Source of the DNA: Affinundibacterium flavidum
Lineage (GTDB): Bacteria > Pseudomonadota > Gammaproteobacteria > Burkholderiales > Burkholderiaceae_D
Direction: 5' to 3'
DNA length: 64,000 nt
Assembly (NCBI RefSeq): GCF_014284175.1
Contig: NZ_JACOGA010000003.1
Span: forward strand, 291,115 to 355,114
This document shows, in pieces, positions 28,396 through 36,643 of the stretch. Both the position numbers and the translations under genes were made by a program. Below the pieces are notes generated by a model. It ran no database searches and had not been told where the DNA came from. It saw only the letters and a program-made list of their open reading frames with translations. Position 1 is the stretch's first letter; every line of letters begins with the position of its first letter.

Positions 28396-28730
28396 AGTTT
28401 TACTCCAAATAAAAAAATCTTCAGTCGAAATGCTGATTAAGCTACTGCGCGACCACATTTTGAATTGGCGATGCTCGCTGTACTCAAGTACAGCTGCGCT
28501 TCTCAATCCAAACTGTGACCGCTCGCTACGCTTACTCAGCACTTCTTTAAGCTTGTGGCCTTTAGACTTCGCCAGTTTTGAATTTTGTTCGTTATTCTTC
28601 TTACTCGGCACCTCTAGAAACTGAATTTTAGGGATGCAGTGCAAGGCGCAAAACGCAGCAATACGTCGGTATTGCGAGTATTTGCAACGAAACAATGCGC
28701 CCTATAATTGGATTTATAGAGGTACCGAAA
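28396..28730. other. Intergenic region fba-pyk with two hairpin-forming repeats
   Basis: This 335-base gap contains no gene. It holds a palindrome GCTGTACT-ca-AGTACAGC at 28477-28494, inside a GCGATGCTCGC/GCTGCGCTTCTC context typical of dispersed betaproteobacterial repeats, and a second hairpin GCAATAC-gtcg-GTATTGC at 28658-28675. The fba promoter must lie near 28400-28450. Confidence 0.7.
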
Positions 28731-30161
28731 TTATTCGCCGATTTTGACTATCCGCATGGCGTTTGTGCCACCGACCTTACCCATTTGCTCACCCCAAGTC
28801 GCCACGATCAAATCGCCCTTTTTCACCGCGCCTTTATCGAGCAAGACATTTTCTGCTTCTTTCAACACCAAATCGCGATCTGGGTTATACGGCAATTTGA
28901 AGGTTTGCACATTGCGGTACAAAGCGGCTTTACGCATCGTTGCCACACTTGGCGTCAAGGCAAATAAAGGCACATCAATACTTTGGCGACTCATCCACAG
29001 TGCGGTCGAGCCTGATTCAGTCAAAGCCGCGATCGCTTGCACGCGCAAATGATGCGCTGTGAATAAAGCGCCATAGGCAATGGATTGGTCGATACGGGTA
29101 AACTGCAAATTCAAAAAGTCAGCATCCAATTTACATTCTTGGAATTTCTCTGCTTCCAAGCAAATTGCTGCCATGGTTTCTACCGTTTCAATTGGATATT
29201 TGCCGGACGCTGTTTCTGCTGACAACATCACCGCATCAGTGCCATCCAAAACCGCATTCGCAACGTCGGAGACTTCAGCACGCGTTGGTACTGCATTCAC
29301 AATCATGGACTCCATCATCTGGGTCGCGGTGATCGCTAATTTATTCGATGCACGCGCCATTTTAATCATGCGCTTTTGCAAAGCTGGCACTGCTGCATTA
29401 CCGACTTCAACTGCCAAGTCACCGCGAGCAACCATAATGCCATCAGAGGCATCGAGAATTTCTTGCAATGCGGGGATCGCTTCCGCACGTTCTATCTTCG
29501 CGATCAGCATCGGTTTATGATTGTAAGGCTCGCCAGCGATATTCGCGAGTTGACGCGCCATTTCCATATCCGTGGCATTTTTCGGGAAAGAAATCGCCAA
29601 ATAATCGGCTTGAAAAGACATCGCTGTTTTGATGTCTTCCATGTCTTTCGCTGTCAATGCTGGCGCGGTTAAGCCGCCACCTTGGCGATTGATGCCCTTA
29701 TTATTCGACAGTTCACCACCAATTTTGACTGTGGTGTGAATCTCATTGCCAATGACTTTATCAACGATCAAAACGATCAAGCCATCATTCACCAACAACA
29801 CGTCTTTTGGTTTGACATCACGTGGCAAGGCTTTGTAATCTAGGCCGACACGCTCTTGATTCCCTAATGTGCAATCCGCATCCAGAATAAATTTATCGCC
29901 GTTTTCGATTTGAATTTTGCTGTTTTCAAACTTACCAATACGGATTTTTGGACCTTGCATATCCGCCATAATCGCGATTTCAATACCGCAAACTTCGGCA
30001 GCTCGGCGCACCAGATTTGCGCGATCAATATGGTCCTGTGCTTTGCCGTGTGAAAAATTTAAACGCACTACATTCACACCAGCTTTCAACATGCTCACTA
30101 AGGTATCCAAATCATTGGATGCCGGGCCTACTGTCGCTACAATTTTGGTTCCGCGTAACAT
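28731..30161 (-). CDS. pyk: Pyruvate kinase
   Basis: It transfers phosphate from phosphoenolpyruvate to ADP. The 476-residue protein has the A-domain start MLRGTKIVATVGPAS, NVVRLNFSHG, the B domain (about 70-170), and the catalytic signature IERAEAIPALQEI with GIMVARGDLAVEVG. MMESMIVNAVPTRAEVSDVA is the next conserved block. The C domain (about 345-476) is the usual allosteric region. GGAG precedes the ATG. It lies between pgk and fba. Confidence 0.96.
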   Translation of the reverse strand: MLRGTKIVATVGPASNDLDTLVSMLKAGVNVVRLNFSHGKAQDHIDRANLVRRAAEVCGIEIAIMADMQGPKIRIGKFENSKIQIENGDKFILDADCTLGNQERVGLDYKALPRDVKPKDVLLVNDGLIVLIVDKVIGNEIHTTVKIGGELSNNKGINRQGGGLTAPALTAKDMEDIKTAMSFQADYLAISFPKNATDMEMARQLANIAGEPYNHKPMLIAKIERAEAIPALQEILDASDGIMVARGDLAVEVGNAAVPALQKRMIKMARASNKLAITATQMMESMIVNAVPTRAEVSDVANAVLDGTDAVMLSAETASGKYPIETVETMAAICLEAEKFQECKLDADFLNLQFTRIDQSIAYGALFTAHHLRVQAIAALTESGSTALWMSRQSIDVPLFALTPSVATMRKAALYRNVQTFKLPYNPDRDLVLKEAENVLLDKGAVKKGDLIVATWGEQMGKVGGTNAMRIVKIGE

Positions 30162-30218
30162 TGAATCTCCTGATGGATAATTTTTACAAGGTCGGGCTTA
30201 AAACTAAAAATCTTTTTT

Positions 30219-30354
30219 AAAACCTCTCAACACAGAGGCACGGAGACACGGAGAAAAGCATGAGAATTCAAAAAAACTTTGAATATTTTTTGGTGTTTTC
30301 TTAGCGTTTCTCCGTTTTTCCTCTGTGTCTCTGAGCCTCTGTGTTGAGAGGTTT
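30219..30354. repeat. Long palindromic repeat AACCTCTCAACACAGAGGC, between pyk and pgk
   Basis: The left arm (about 30219-30256) and right arm (about 30309-30354) are reverse complements over the first 21 bases and similar beyond, with CTCTGTGTCTCTG-type runs. An isolated left arm is found at 17382-17420. The transcript would make a large hairpin between pgk and pyk, possibly a terminator or stability element. Confidence 0.85.
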
Positions 30355-30361
30355 GGCTTTC

Positions 30362-31555
30362 TTAAGCTGCAGCTCTCTGCAACAAAATTTCTACTGCTGG
30401 CAATGTCTTACCTTCCAAGAACTCTAAGAAAGCGCCGCCACCAGTCGAGATATAACCAATTTTTTCTGTGATGTTGTACTTGGCAATTGCGGCTAAAGTA
30501 TCGCCACCGCCAGCGATTGAGAAACCTGTGGAATCGGCAATGGCTTCAGCCAATACTTTGGTACCGTTACCGAACTGATCAAACTCGAACACACCAACTG
30601 GGCCGTTCCAAACGATGGTGCCAGCTTGACGGATTTGTGCGGCTAATACTTGCGCAGTCTCTGGGCCGATATCGAGAATCATGTCATCGTCTTGCACATC
30701 TGCGACGGCTTTGACAGTAGCGACCGCCGTTGGAGAGAACTCTTTCGCGCACACAACATCCGTTGGAATAGGCACAATCGCACCGCGCGCTGCCATCATG
30801 TCCATAATTGCTTTTGCTTCGCCAACCAAATCGGCTTCCGCCAAAGATTTACCGATCTTCAAACCAGCGGCCAACATGAAAGTATTCGCGATACCACCGC
30901 CAACGATCAATTGATCAACTTTTTCTGCGAGCGATTTCAAGATCGTCAATTTACTCGACACTTTAGAGCCCGCCACAATCGCGGACAATGGTCGCGCCGG
31001 ATGACCAAGCGCTTTACCTAAAGCATCAAGCTCAGCTGACAGTAAAGGACCAGCGCAAACGATAGGCGCATATTTCGCGATACCGTGGGTAGTTGCTTCG
31101 GCACGATGCGCAGTACCAAACGCATCGTTGACGTAGATGTCACAAAGCTTCGCCATTTTTTGCGCGAGCGCGTCATCGTTCTTTTTCTCGCCTTTATTGA
31201 CACGGCAATTTTCTAACAAGACGACCTGACCTGCGGCCACTTCGACGCCGTCGATCCAGTTTTGTTTGAGTTCAACTGCCACACCCAAGAGTTCTGACAA
31301 ACGTTTTGCAACCGGAGCCAAAGAATCTTCTGGTTTAAATTCCCCTTCAGTCGGACGACCTAAATGCGAAGTCACCATCACCGCTGCGCCCGCTTGTAAG
31401 GCTTGTTGGATCGCTGGCACTGAAGCGCGGATACGCGTGTCTTCCGTAATATTGCCAGCATCATCTTGCGGAACATTCAAATCTGCACGAATAAAGACAC
31501 GTTGAGCTTGGAGTTTATTAGCAGCGATGAGATCGCTCAGACGATTAAATTGCAT
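30362..31555 (-). CDS. pgk: Phosphoglycerate kinase
   Basis: A 397-residue monomeric kinase that makes ATP from 1,3-bisphosphoglycerate. The N-domain has [26 protein letters not shown], and [13 protein letters not shown]; the middle has [14 protein letters not shown] and [14 protein letters not shown]; the C-domain nucleotide site shows [17 protein letters not shown] and the final GGDTLAAI with [19 protein letters not shown]. It is the first gene of the glycolytic series on this strand. Confidence 0.96.
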   Translation of the reverse strand: MQFNRLSDLIAANKLQAQRVFIRADLNVPQDDAGNITEDTRIRASVPAIQQALQAGAAVMVTSHLGRPTEGEFKPEDSLAPVAKRLSELLGVAVELKQNWIDGVEVAAGQVVLLENCRVNKGEKKNDDALAQKMAKLCDIYVNDAFGTAHRAEATTHGIAKYAPIVCAGPLLSAELDALGKALGHPARPLSAIVAGSKVSSKLTILKSLAEKVDQLIVGGGIANTFMLAAGLKIGKSLAEADLVGEAKAIMDMMAARGAIVPIPTDVVCAKEFSPTAVATVKAVADVQDDDMILDIGPETAQVLAAQIRQAGTIVWNGPVGVFEFDQFGNGTKVLAEAIADSTGFSIAGGGDTLAAIAKYNITEKIGYISTGGGAFLEFLEGKTLPAVEILLQRAAA

Positions 31556-31738
31556 AGCAGGACCAATTAAGATGAGAAGGAATTAAATCGAGGCATGAAA
31601 TCACGGGATAAGCGAATTAGCTAATTTGCACTGACTCGCTCAAAATTGCATTTGAAGCAAGACAAACAATAATTCCGTGATTTTTTAAATTAATCGCGTA
31701 TTTTACCAAATCACGAGCCCGATTCACGAATTTTCTCG

Positions 31739-31770
31739 CAAATCTTAACTTTCAAGAAAGTTAAGATTTG
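31739..31770. repeat. Perfect 15-bp inverted repeat with 2-base centre upstream of pgk
   Basis: The left arm CAAATCTTAACTTTC and right arm GAAAGTTAAGATTTG are exact complements around AA. It lies in the 31556-31888 gap between pgk (upstream side) and the end of azlD. No T-run follows, so it is not an ordinary terminator. The rest of this 333-base gap contains no gene. Confidence 0.75.
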
Positions 31771-31888
31771 GCATGGCTTACTCAAAATTGCCGCTCCTTA
31801 GGCGTGCCAATGAAGACAGCGCTTAAGCACGGAGAGGTGATGACAACGACGGCGCGGCGGTTTTGCCCCCCCCTTATGGCAAGATGAA

Positions 31889-32212
31889 TTAAAAGTAGAG
31901 GCGCGCTAAGGTAAATATTCCCATGCCGAAAACAATGGTCAGCAACATATCTTTCTTCCAAAGATAAAACATTGCCGCAGCGACACTAGCAATCAATTTA
32001 GGATTATGCAGCGAGGTGACGAGTTGGTTGTCGCTGATGAACAAATCAGGGGCGACAATCGCCGCCAAGGCACAGCTAGGCGCATACCGCAATGCTTCTT
32101 GTACGCGCTTTGGTAAATTAATATGATGACCAACTACCCAAAATGCACTGCGATTGATAATCGTAGCAACGGTCAACAGGATAATAACTATCCAAATTTC
32201 GATGTCATTCAT
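31889..32212 (-). CDS. azlD: AzlD-family branched-chain amino acid transport subunit
   Basis: A 107-residue membrane protein with about four helices (IWIVIILLTVATIINRSAFW, ALAAIVAPDLF, then LIASVAAAMFYLW and LLTIVFGMGIFTLARLYF). AzlD partners AzlC to form a two-subunit exporter for branched-chain amino acids and analogues. Its start overlaps the azlC stop by 8 bases, a typical azlCD arrangement. Confidence 0.88.
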   Translation of the reverse strand: MNDIEIWIVIILLTVATIINRSAFWVVGHHINLPKRVQEALRYAPSCALAAIVAPDLFISDNQLVTSLHNPKLIASVAAAMFYLWKKDMLLTIVFGMGIFTLARLYF

Positions 32213-32954
32213 CGCGCGGCTCCTGCTTGCTATCGATAGATGGAGTGAGTAATTCAGAATGCTCTTCTACCCACATCGCCACTGCCATACCTATCAAAAC
32301 GGCCAATAACAATCCCAGTTTATACGGCATAGCATGTGCGGCAACTGCCACCACACCAGCCACTACCACGCCAACAAACCCGGGCCGATTGCGCATCATG
32401 GGCAATAAAATACACAAAATTGCCAGGGTTCCGGCAAACCCTAAGCCCCAGTGCATAGGCACCTGACTTCCAGCCAAAATCCCCAAAATAGACCCAGCCT
32501 GCCAGACAAACCAGTTAGGAATAATCAATCCTTTTAGGTATAAAACTTGGTCACGTTCTTCCGTAGCGTTCTGCCACATGGCAGGAAATCGTTGCATAAA
32601 CAAAGGCACCGAAATATCTCCAGTCAAAAATCCCAACATAATGCGCTTGGGCCAAGCCAAATGGGCAAATCGCGGTGCTATCAAAGCGGACATAATCAGG
32701 AAGCGCAAATTCACGATCAAGGCCGTCGCAAATATCACCCAAATTGGTGCATTCGCAACGATCAAGGGCAAAGCGGCCAATTGTGCTGAGCCGGCAAAGA
32801 CCAACAAGGTCATACCCAATGCCTGCGGCAGAGTCAAACCGGCTTTGATCATAGCAACGCCTACGACCATCCCCCAGGCTGCCATCCCAAATAGAGACGG
32901 CGCGGAAGCCTTAAAGCCTTCGCGATAGAGAGCGGAATGCCAATCTTTTAACAT
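32205..32954 (-). CDS. azlC: AzlC-family branched-chain amino acid exporter, large subunit
   Basis: A 249-residue inner-membrane protein. The start is set at the ATG at 32954, which begins the family-like MLKDWHSALYREGFKASAP; an upstream TTG adds 19 unmatched residues. Several hydrophobic helices and the AzlC hallmark region (FAGSAQLAALPLIVANAPIW, then LRFLIMSALIAPRFAHL) are clear. Residues LTGDISVPLFMQRF follow. With AzlD it should export branched-chain amino acids. A regulatory gene (Lrp or AzlB type) is not seen next to it. Confidence 0.88.
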   Translation of the reverse strand: MLKDWHSALYREGFKASAPSLFGMAAWGMVVGVAMIKAGLTLPQALGMTLLVFAGSAQLAALPLIVANAPIWVIFATALIVNLRFLIMSALIAPRFAHLAWPKRIMLGFLTGDISVPLFMQRFPAMWQNATEERDQVLYLKGLIIPNWFVWQAGSILGILAGSQVPMHWGLGFAGTLAILCILLPMMRNRPGFVGVVVAGVVAVAAHAMPYKLGLLLAVLIGMAVAMWVEEHSELLTPSIDSKQEPRDE

Positions 32955-33185
32955 AGTGGAAAACGCCAATGCGTCTGAATTGAAAATGATTGCTGAAATG
33001 ATTACCGACAAGTGCTTGCAGCAAAAGCGCTATTGTAACGCCGTGCTGAATTACTTGCATACTTGCTCAGCATCAACGCAAAACTGCTGCGAATCACCAC
33101 CTCGACCGATAATCGCTCTCCGCAAAAGCAGTGGAATCCGTTAAAATCATGCACTAGAGAAAATTCACTCATTGAGGAGAAAAAT

Positions 33186-33386
33186 ATGTCAAATAAGCCA
33201 TCTACCGCCGCTGCAGTTGAATTGCAAGCCAGCGACTTGCCCGCGCACTGCCCTAACCCTGCGATGCCTTTGTGGTCATCACATCCCCGTGTGTATTTAG
33301 ACTTATCCCACAGTGATTCTGCCACTTGCTCCTATTGCGGCACCGTGTACAAACTAGCTCCTGGCACTGTCCTGAAGGCGCATTAA
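33186..33386 (+). CDS. CHCC-type zinc-finger protein (NDUFS6-like)
   Basis: A 66-residue protein, started at the ATG at 33186 after a GAGGAG site; the longer frame upstream is unsupported. The zinc-binding pattern is complete: CPNPAMPLWSSHPRVYL with Cys and His, then CSYCGTVYKL with two Cys. This is the zf-CHCC domain found in the mitochondrial complex I subunit NDUFS6 and in many short proteobacterial proteins of unclear role. It is followed by three plus-strand genes at short spacing, which may form one transcript. Confidence 0.88.
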   Translation: MSNKPSTAAAVELQASDLPAHCPNPAMPLWSSHPRVYLDLSHSDSATCSYCGTVYKLAPGTVLKAH

Positions 33387-33437
33387 TTTTTAAAACCCCA
33401 CTGAAATCACCCGCCAGAGAAAATCCGAGAACCCCAA

Positions 33438-33869
33438 ATGCCAGCCAAGAAGCAACTCAACGGAAGTGCCGACGAAGTCGAAATTGCCTTCTATGATGCA
33501 ATCTCGCGCGGCGATCTGGATGGCTTAATGGCGCTGTGGGCAGAAGATGAAGAAATCATTTGCGTACATCCCAATTCATCGAGATTAATTGGGCATGCAG
33601 AAATCCGCGCTTCGTGGGAAACGATTTTTGAAAACGGTAGCGTCCATATTCATATCCGTCAATTACACGCCATGCATAATATGTTGACGGCGGTGCACAG
33701 CCTGATTGAAGAATTCCATCCCAAAGATCAGATTGCCCAAGACGTGCATATCATCGCTACGAATGTGTATGTCAAAACACCACGCGGCTGGCGCATTGCG
33801 ACGCATCACGCCTCCGTTGCTGCCGGACCTACTCCTGTCGATTTATCCAAAGGCGACGTTTTACACTAA
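33438..33869 (+). CDS. SnoaL/NTF2-like small protein, 143 aa
   Basis: A cytoplasmic protein with the cone-shaped NTF2 fold pattern: an initial helix (VEIAFYDAISRGDLDGLMAL), WAEDEEIICVHPNSSRLIGH, RASWETIF, and final strands (VHIIATNVYVKTPRGWRIAT, HHAS). Proteins of this type range from isomerases to binding proteins, and no catalytic set can be pinned down. Its stop overlaps the next start (TAATG), so it is coupled with the YheT-type hydrolase. Confidence 0.8.
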   Translation: MPAKKQLNGSADEVEIAFYDAISRGDLDGLMALWAEDEEIICVHPNSSRLIGHAEIRASWETIFENGSVHIHIRQLHAMHNMLTAVHSLIEEFHPKDQIAQDVHIIATNVYVKTPRGWRIATHHASVAAGPTPVDLSKGDVLH

Positions 33870-34825
33870 TGCATTATTCTTCTCCCTGGTGGCTGGCTGG
33901 TGGTCATGCTCAAACGATTTATCCTGCAACTTTAATGCATAAACCTGAAGTCCAACTCAGACGCGAACGCTGGACGACGCATGACCAGGATTTTATCGAT
34001 GTCGATTTTCTGGATGGTGAAGCGGGCAAGCCCTTTCTGGTTTTGTTTCATGGCTTAGAAGGCTCTAGCAATAGTCACTATGCGCGTGCCTTGATGCATA
34101 AGCTCAAGGCTTTAGGCTGGTCAGGTGCGGTACCGCATTTCCGCGGCTGCTCAGGAGAACCGAATCAGGCACCGCGCTTTTATCATTCTGGTGATGCACA
34201 AGAAATCAACTGGATTATCCGGCGCTTGCATAGCGAATTTAAAGCAGCACATCCGCAGGCAAAGTTTTATGCCAGCGGCGTCTCGCTAGGCGCGAATGCA
34301 TTGTTACGTTGGCTGGGTGAATCGCAAGCGAGCGCCAGCATCGTCGATGCCACTTGCGCGGTCTCTGCACCATTGGACTTAACCAATAGCGGCGCGACAC
34401 TATCACGCGGGTTTAACCGCATTTATACAAAAAATTTCCTGCAGACTTTAAAGCCAAAATGCCTGCACAAGCTCACACAGTTTCCCAAACTATTTGATCG
34501 TGAGCGCATGCTGAGCGCAAAGAATTTGTACGAATTCGATAATATCGTGACCGCGCCTTTGCATGGTTATCGCGATGTCGATGATTATTGGCACCGCGCC
34601 AGCGCCTGTCTGGTATTAAACGATATTCAAGTTCCGACATTAGTGTTGAATGCACAGAACGATCCTTTCATGCCAGCGCAATTCTTACCCAAAGTCGCCT
34701 CAACTTATGTCACACTCGACTATCCACAGCATGGCGGCCATGTGGGCTTTGCGCAAGGCAGTTTCCCAGGCAAATTAGATTGGCTACCGGAAAAAATTAT
34801 TCACCACTTAGAATCGTATGGATGA
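33869..34825 (+). CDS. YheT-family alpha/beta hydrolase
   Basis: A 318-residue hydrolase. The fold is shown by the oxyanion loop LFHGLEGSSNSHYARAL, the nucleophile elbow ASGVSLGANALLRWLGE (Ser in GVSLGA), an acid in LVLNAQNDPFMP, and the final His in YPQHGGHVGF. These match the YheT/ABHD1-3 family, thought to act on acyl esters or lipids. The start overlaps the previous stop and its 3' end overlaps the next gene by 8 bases, so three genes are translated together. Confidence 0.88.
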   Translation: MHYSSPWWLAGGHAQTIYPATLMHKPEVQLRRERWTTHDQDFIDVDFLDGEAGKPFLVLFHGLEGSSNSHYARALMHKLKALGWSGAVPHFRGCSGEPNQAPRFYHSGDAQEINWIIRRLHSEFKAAHPQAKFYASGVSLGANALLRWLGESQASASIVDATCAVSAPLDLTNSGATLSRGFNRIYTKNFLQTLKPKCLHKLTQFPKLFDRERMLSAKNLYEFDNIVTAPLHGYRDVDDYWHRASACLVLNDIQVPTLVLNAQNDPFMPAQFLPKVASTYVTLDYPQHGGHVGFAQGSFPGKLDWLPEKIIHHLESYG

Positions 34826-35438
34826 CATCGTTCTAGCCGCCATGACCAAATGGCCAGATGTACCGCATTGCTACGGCTGGCTAGCACTCGATGCCCGCGG
34901 TCACTGGCGCATGCGCGATGAGCGCGCACAGGCACTCAATCTGGCAGGTGATTTGATTCGCAATCCCACTTTGCAAGGCTTTATCAATCGCAATTATCTA
35001 TGCGATAACGACGGCAATTGGTACTTTCAAAACGGCCCGCAAAAAGTCTATGTCGACTTAGCAGCAACGCCATATATCGCCCAGATTTTGCCTGACAATA
35101 GCTGGCGTTTGCATACTGGTCAGATCATGCCTCCCGCAGAGCGCGTTTGGATTTTGGATGATGGAAATATTGTGTGTCAGGCTGATCAGTTTTTATGCCA
35201 GCTCGACGATAGAGATATCGCTTTATTTCTAGAGGCGCTCACGGAAAATCAATTGCCTTTGAGTGAGGCGCGCTTACTAAAATTTATGGAATCATCGGCT
35301 GACGATATTTCAAAATTCACCATCTCTGCGCGGATAGCTGATCAGGAAGTTCGTTTGGAAAAAAGTGATTTGATCAGTTTGATGCGCGAAGCTGCAAATT
35401 GCCAGCAGCCGCGCTTCTCTGAGGACAAGTCACAATAA
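34818..35438 (+). CDS. Conserved betaproteobacterial hypothetical protein (DUF2946-like)
   Basis: A 206-residue soluble protein that follows YheT-type hydrolases in Burkholderiales. It starts with VPHCYGWLALDARGHWRMRD and includes GFINRNYLCDNDGNWYFQNG and QKVYVDLAATPYI, a beta-rich N-terminal domain. The C-terminal half is more charged and helical. From memory it matches the family labelled DUF2946, but I cannot confirm that. It overlaps the YheT gene by 8 bases. Confidence 0.72.
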   Translation: MDDIVLAAMTKWPDVPHCYGWLALDARGHWRMRDERAQALNLAGDLIRNPTLQGFINRNYLCDNDGNWYFQNGPQKVYVDLAATPYIAQILPDNSWRLHTGQIMPPAERVWILDDGNIVCQADQFLCQLDDRDIALFLEALTENQLPLSEARLLKFMESSADDISKFTISARIADQEVRLEKSDLISLMREAANCQQPRFSEDKSQ

Positions 35439-35445
35439 TAAGTTG

Positions 35446-35594
35446 GGTGCAGTAGCCAAAGGCGTATTGCACCGTCCGAAGATTGTGCGATCAACGGCGA
35501 AGCAATTTATTTATCGATCAAAAGAAGCGAAGAAAATCATTGGTCACCATAATCAAGCTTCATACGGCGCAATACGCCTACGGCTATTGACGCC
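35446..35594. repeat. Inverted GGCGTATTGC-type repeat pair
   Basis: The left copy (35446-35475, GCCAAAGGCGTATTGCACCGT) and the inverted right copy (35564-35594, ACGGCGCAATACGCC, then TACGGCTATTG) are clearly related. A GACGTAATTACGCC segment follows at about 35600. This kind of unit is widespread between genes in Betaproteobacteria. It marks the border between the core genes and the cassette-like region. Confidence 0.7.
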
Positions 35595-35620
35595 CTACGA
35601 CGTAATTACGCCTTACCGAG

Positions 35621-36061
35621 TTACAGTAGGGCATTGTCCCAACCTTCGCTACGCTTCGTCTTAAGGCTGTCTATTCGCCAACCATCTGTCTTTTTGAGCA
35701 ACACAAACATGTACACCGTGTCCAAGTACTCGCTCTTTGCAGTAATTTCGATTCGATTTCTATTCAACGTATTCTTCTCTAGGATAGCGCTTTCGCATAT
35801 TCCGGCATATCTGGTGGGCATTCCATAATGGTCTGGATGCCCCCCATACTTTCTTTCCTTTGAAGTGCAGTACTTGCTTAGGATGTTGAAGTAGTACTGA
35901 TCGAGATCGGATCTTGAATTGGCGGCTACGTATGCCCGCTTTTCGTCAGATACATATTTACCGTTTTCGATGCGACTGACGATATACATTTTTGATTCCC
36001 AATCGTTCATTTCATTGGTGAACTTGAGAACAACATCCGCGCTGGAGTTAATTTCGTCCAT
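35621..36061 (-). CDS. NTF2-fold immunity-type protein, third cassette ORF
   Basis: A 146-residue protein with a single-domain NTF2-like pattern: helix and strand start (ADVVLKFTNEMNDWESKMYI, VSRIENGKYVSDEKRA), then YCTSKERKYGGHPDHYGMPT and a closing VFLLKKTDGW-like strand (YMFVLLKKTDGWRIDSLKTK). This closely fits my memory of NTF2-fold immunity proteins of polymorphic toxin systems. The start at 36061 sits two bases after a GTTAGAG heptamer; an ATG at 36091 would extend it. No cognate toxin is present. AT-rich composition sets it apart from the core genes on both sides. Confidence 0.72.
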   Translation of the reverse strand: MDEINSSADVVLKFTNEMNDWESKMYIVSRIENGKYVSDEKRAYVAANSRSDLDQYYFNILSKYCTSKERKYGGHPDHYGMPTRYAGICESAILEKNTLNRNRIEITAKSEYLDTVYMFVLLKKTDGWRIDSLKTKRSEGWDNALL

Positions 36062-36063
36062 GT

Positions 36064-36153
36064 CTCTAACGTTTAGATGAAGGGACCGCATTCGTGGATT
36101 TAAATAAGAACGAAATTGTCATATGCAACTCCCTATCGATTGTCGTGTTATGT
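36064..36153 (-). other. Degenerate attC-like site between cassette ORFs 2 and 3
   Basis: On the minus strand the segment begins ACATAAC, which includes the stop codon of the 113-aa ORF, and ends GTTAGAG, two bases before the next ATG. These resemble the R'' and R' boxes of an integron recombination site, but the heptamers deviate from consensus and the inner arms pair poorly. It is only a candidate, supported by its position. Confidence 0.35.
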
Positions 36154-36489
36154 GTTTTCGCCATGGAGTTTCTCCCAAGCGATAGATTCGAGTTCACCAG
36201 TCAGTTCATTGGATTTTTCATCGAATAATTTATAGTTGATTTGATGTCGACCAATTGAAGCACAGCCATCAAGCCCAAGTAAAACAGTATAAAGAGCATC
36301 AGTAAGCGCTTCATTGACAATTCGTTTGGTTATTTCAATTTGCTCTTCACTTAGGCCAGCGTTCTGCAATTTATCAATTCGTGAAATCTTTGAATCACCG
36401 GAAAAATAATTACTAACCAGATAGTTCTTCAAGTCTTTAAATTCCTGAACGAACCCTTCTGGAGTAATAGAAAAATTAGCCTCACTCAT
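36148..36489 (-). CDS. Hypothetical 113-aa protein, second cassette ORF
   Basis: A small acidic soluble protein. A helical N-terminal part (PEGFVQEFKDLKNYLVSNYF, LSEEQIEITKRIVNEAL) precedes a beta-rich end (DALYTVLLGLDGCASIGRHQ, INYKLFDEKSNELTGE). The LLGLDGCASIG segment reminds me of a widespread family of short uncharacterised proteins often found in accessory DNA, but no function is known. It starts 13 bases after the R' box of the attC site and its stop lies in a TAAC motif, as expected for an integron cassette gene. Confidence 0.65.
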   Translation of the reverse strand: MSEANFSITPEGFVQEFKDLKNYLVSNYFSGDSKISRIDKLQNAGLSEEQIEITKRIVNEALTDALYTVLLGLDGCASIGRHQINYKLFDEKSNELTGELESIAWEKLHGENT

Positions 36490-36502
36490 TCAGCATCCTG
36501 GC

Positions 36503-36643
36503 ACCTAACGCCGAGTTCAGCGGCAGTTTTTAAGTTGTGGTTTTGTGGGATACTTTTGCGCAGCAAAACCACAAAGCCGCGACTTAAAAACTGTCCAGCG
36601 CAGGCACGTAGTGCCGGAGCGGTGCTGCAACGACTTGTTAAGC
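36503..36643 (-). other. Integron attC recombination site
   Basis: On the minus strand this 141-base site starts with R'' GCTTAAC (36643-36637) and ends with R' GTTAGGT (36509-36503), fitting RYYYAAC and GTTRRRY. The inner L'' (GTCGTTGCAGC) and L' (GCCGCTGAACTCGGC) boxes pair, with one extra unpaired G in L'', the strand-orienting feature of attC sites. The centre is a long imperfect palindrome with exact arms CAGTTTTTAAGT/ACTTAAAAACTG and GTGGTTTTG/CAAAACCAC. The stop codon of the upstream ORF is inside R''. Confidence 0.85.

Noticed and set aside
28396..28695. 100-codon N-terminal extension of the aldolase
   Set aside because: The family start and a GGAG site are at 28395; the extension runs through palindromic repeats and is Ser/Lys/Arg-rich.
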